Positions 60,925 through 64,000 of a stretch of DNA of 64,000 bases are shown in pieces. Made by a program: the position numbers and the translations under genes. The stretch's first letter is position 1; every line of letters begins with the position of its first letter. Source of the stretch: Druceiella hillmani (taxonomy: Eukaryota; Arthropoda; Insecta; Lepidoptera; Hepialidae); the NCBI GenBank assembly GCA_039881145.1, contig JAYKKI010000006.1, positions 10,734,501 to 10,798,500 of the forward strand, read 5' to 3'. The notes under the pieces were generated by a model that was given only the letters and a program-made list of their open reading frames with translations, was not told where the DNA came from and made no database searches.

Positions 60925-61440
60925 CCAAGAATCGGTTGTTATATTATAAAAATCACAGGTTTCGATTTAATCGAATGATTAAATTATTAACCTATGATAA
61001 TATACTAAAATATATAGTCATTATATTATGTGAATTTAAAAATATCGTACGAAATGGTAGGGGTACTGTAATATAAACTATCTCTAGTACGTATGTTGTT
61101 TATTTATTTATTATCGGGTATCGATGATAAATTGGTTTGTTCAATTTTTATTTCGAATTCCATGTAATTTGTGTATTTTCGTACGTTTTACCCAAGAATT
61201 GGTTGTTATATTTTTATATTATATAAAAAATCACATGTTCCGATTGAACCGAATGATTAATTTATTAACCTGTGATAATATACTAAAATATATAGTCATT
61301 ATATTAGGTGAATTTAAAAATATCGTACGAAATGGTAGGGGTACTGTAATATAAACTATCTCTAGTATTATTATCGGGTATCTTCAATTTTTATTTCGAA
61401 TTCCATGTAACCTGTGTGTTTTCGTACGTTTTTAATTCAT
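60925..61440. repeat. Tandem duplication, 278-bp unit, two copies
   Basis: CGAATGATTAA at 60972 and 61250 and the block ending GTAATATAAACTATCTCTAG at about 61086 and 61364 give a constant 278-bp offset. The shared core ATGATAATATACTAAAATATA to GGTAGGGGTACTG is nearly identical, so the duplication is fairly recent. Confidence 0.9.
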
Positions 61441-62965
61441 ATTAGTATTCCATTTTGTAACCACGTTCATTTCAAAGTAATTTGGGCTAAAATTTTGATT
61501 ATAGGCGAGATGTTTCAGTACATATGTTCTTCAGTAGAATAATACTAACAAGAAGCTTATCTGCCATCGATGCTACATATATGTGATGGACTGGATGGAT
61601 GGACATAAAGCTTATGAATTAAAAAAATCCAAAGATTGTTTTTGCGTGTGGTTACACGAGTTCACTTCAATATTGTTTACATTTATATTCCATTGACATT
61701 TTGTTAGAAATGTTACTGCAAAATGTCACAGAATTACGAAGAATCTATTTTTTTGACTACACTTCTTATGTTTAACATTTTAACTCGAGTCATTCGTACC
61801 CGAAATTATGTATGTTTCCCATAATTTCGTTTTAATATGAGACTATCGATTTTCAAGTACTCCAATTGCCCGAACAGCAGCATATAGACAAAGCACAATT
61901 ATTCACAGAACAGATTATCCTTGTCAAACGTCAAAATCAATGCTGTAGTGAGCAAGAGAACGTTAGCGAGAATTTATTGTGTGCGCTGTCGAAACAGGGG
62001 AATGATCGCGCTGGGCAAATTGACGTAGGATATGTTAGTTGTTTTTCATGACAGTGGATCGGTTATGTCAATATTTCATTTTTTTGAGTATATAATATAA
62101 ATAATGTCTTACATTCTTTAAATGTATATATTTTATCGATTAAACTCATTTTGTCAATTAAATGCATTTTCCTAGACTAAGCTAGTTTTCCAAAGTAGGT
62201 ACTTATTAAATATAGTTTTCCAAAGCACACGTACGGAGACAAACTAACTTACCTTAACCTATAAAAACTTTTACATGTTATTTCGACAAATGTTGAGTTT
62301 AATTTATTGAACCTGAACGTGTTAACTTGGTATTAGGTTTTGATGAAACTAGTTACAATTAGTTAAAACAAGATAACATTAGTTTCCCTGAGAACTATGT
62401 ATCCCTCCCTCTTCCCACTAGGTTCATAAACACTTTGGTTGGGTTCTAACGGGAATTGGAAAAATAGCCCGTCCTAGGAAAACTGAGTTGGCCGTAAAAT
62501 ATATATGACTATATGGATTCTTCGATTTAGGTTTTTTATATGCATTTTTTCTTTCATATACGTAGTCCCACGCTTTACTTTAAATAACAAAAAATAATTA
62601 AGTACGCAGTACTTTATTATTTTTTTTTGTTACACATACGCTTATGAGATTTCTGCACCAAGGATGTACGTTTCTCTCTCACTCTTTCGTTCCCTATCAC
62701 CATGCGCGAATACATCGCACCGAACGTCATAAAAATCGTACTTTTTATTCGTATAATATTTATCGACATTACTAACTATATATAACAAATTATACAACAT
62801 ATCTACATATTTTATAGTTTATGAAAATCTTGAAAATATAAATTATCATATTACCAATGTTGTATATCAATCGGATTAGAAGTTTTAAAGCTCTAAAAAT
62901 AAACAAACACCCAAACAAACAAAACTTTCCTCTTTTTGTATTGGCGTAAGTAGGATTAAGTTTTT

Positions 62966-62966
<1 letters not shown>
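61441..62966. other. AT-rich stretch without recognised genes
   Basis: 62650-62730 is CT/CG-richer (TTTCTCTCTCACTCTTTCG, CACCATGCGCGAATACATCG) but shows no open frame. A 61-codon frame at 61866-62051 is less AT-biased than its surroundings but has no domain. Confidence 0.35.

Positions 62967-63011
<45 letters not shown>
62967..63011. repeat. TA microsatellite
   Basis: About 22 TA repeats. Confidence 0.95.
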
Positions 63012-63014
<3 letters not shown>

Positions 63015-63109
63015 TAGAAAGATAAATAACTGAAATGAGTACATAATGTGGTTATAGTTTTTAAACCAACAGACAAGGCATATGGCGATTTAATGCACTG
63101 GCGACCTAT

Positions 63110-63155
63110 TCTCTTCATCAATTGATCGCATCAATTGACCCTTCATCAATTGATT
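63110..63155. repeat. Short repeat of CTTCATCAATTGAT
   Basis: ATCAATTGAT or GCATCAATTGAC occurs three times within about 45 bp. The core CAATTG is palindromic. Confidence 0.7.
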
Positions 63156-64000
63156 GTAAAAACTTGAAAGCTGTCTTGTATTTATTACAATTAATTTTCC
63201 AAAGGATATGTAACAATAACGATTGCAGTCAAGGTAATAAATCTTTTTTGATAATACTTCTTCTACGAAAGAAGATGTGGGATGTATGAGAAATTTTCAA
63301 GTGAAAATATACACTTCCTTTTGTTGCTGGATGGTTTAACAGTTATTTAATTAATTGACCTTCAGGCATACACACGATCATTAGTTTATTGCTTTATCGA
63401 GTACAATGGTTCAAACGGGATCGCACTTCGGTGTGATTATTTTCAGATAAGTGTGAGAGTGTTATCTTATAGAGTTCTTGGTGTATGTTGTGTTCTTTGG
63501 TCACGAACTTTTATTAGAATTTTATCACAGAAGCTTTAGAAAGTGTCAGTCCACAGTAGACATATTTATAGATTCTATTGCTGTAGTTGTATGGAAAGTT
63601 TCTGAATTTGCTTTAGCGTTCCAACTGTTGTCAGTATTAGAATTTGTCTTAAACTGCATTTATAATATGCGATGTTCATATGCGGCAAAATATGCATGAA
63701 GTTTTATGTAAATTTTCGAATGTAGTAATAAACGTATTGAAGCTTTAGAAGGCTCTAAATTATATAGTTAGCAACAATTATTTAAATATGGAGTCTTCGG
63801 GTTGAATAATGATGAATATATTGGATAACTTGGGGAAACAAATATTCCGGGATTTTTTTCAACATAATAAATTGGAAATTTTTATAAGAAACTTATTACT
63901 TCTAATTCGATATATAAAATACTTACCTCTTTCTTTGTTTTTATATTACATCTTTACCTCATCTTCTTTTTTCAACGACTTCAAGTCTTGATGCAATTCT
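63156..64000. other. AT-rich stretch without recognised features
   Basis: Short open frames at 63478-63699 and 63809-63991 show no domain or splice support. Confidence 0.4.

Overview
This is a very AT-rich, animal-type nuclear window with no intact protein-coding gene longer than about 140 codons. There are no operons, ribosome-binding sites, rRNA genes or CRISPR arrays. The repeats point to an insect: a Jockey-type LINE, a second LINE of the CR1/Jockey kind, a tRNA-derived SINE with a LINE-like 3' tail, a TIR DNA transposon of a family common in arthropods, GTAG/CATA microsatellites, and a repeat end of the form GCGAAGCCGTGG...CTAG. The last items look lepidopteran, but that is an inference from remembered repeat styles and the sequence alone does not settle the order.

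Layout. 1-350 is a GC-rich anonymous block. 1205-4075 is a roughly 150-bp satellite array. 5160-6640 is a decayed plus-strand LINE 3' end containing a 93-bp (31-codon) internal tandem array. 9300-10460 is a decayed minus-strand Jockey LINE with a large internal deletion. 12300-13130 holds a diverged repeat pair and 14030-14990 a 160-180-bp array. 17845-20584 is a DNA transposon with inverted ends of about 220-245 bp and a broken minus-strand transposase-like gene. 22150-22900 holds TA repeats and a 43/47-bp array. 23000-34000 is mostly featureless AT-rich DNA with a few GC-richer islands.

From 34 kb to 64 kb the window looks like intronic or intergenic DNA of a large gene. A CpG-richer possible first exon ends at 34486 in a consensus splice donor. 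A 46-nt exon-like segment at 45786-45831 has both splice signals and joins to it in frame. No next exon was found. Between and around them lie TATA-type promoter candidates (38.95-39.3 kb, 59.4-59.6 kb) and many minisatellites with units of about 88-180 bp.

The most interesting structures are: (1) 46606-51247, bounded by inverted repeats of about 250 bp, one of which runs into a 107-bp tandem array, resembling a foldback element; (2) a three-copy family (2472, 43757, 52069) with long inverted arms, in which two copies have 10-16-bp candidate target duplications; (3) the 31-codon array inside a LINE; and (4) the long-TIR transposon.
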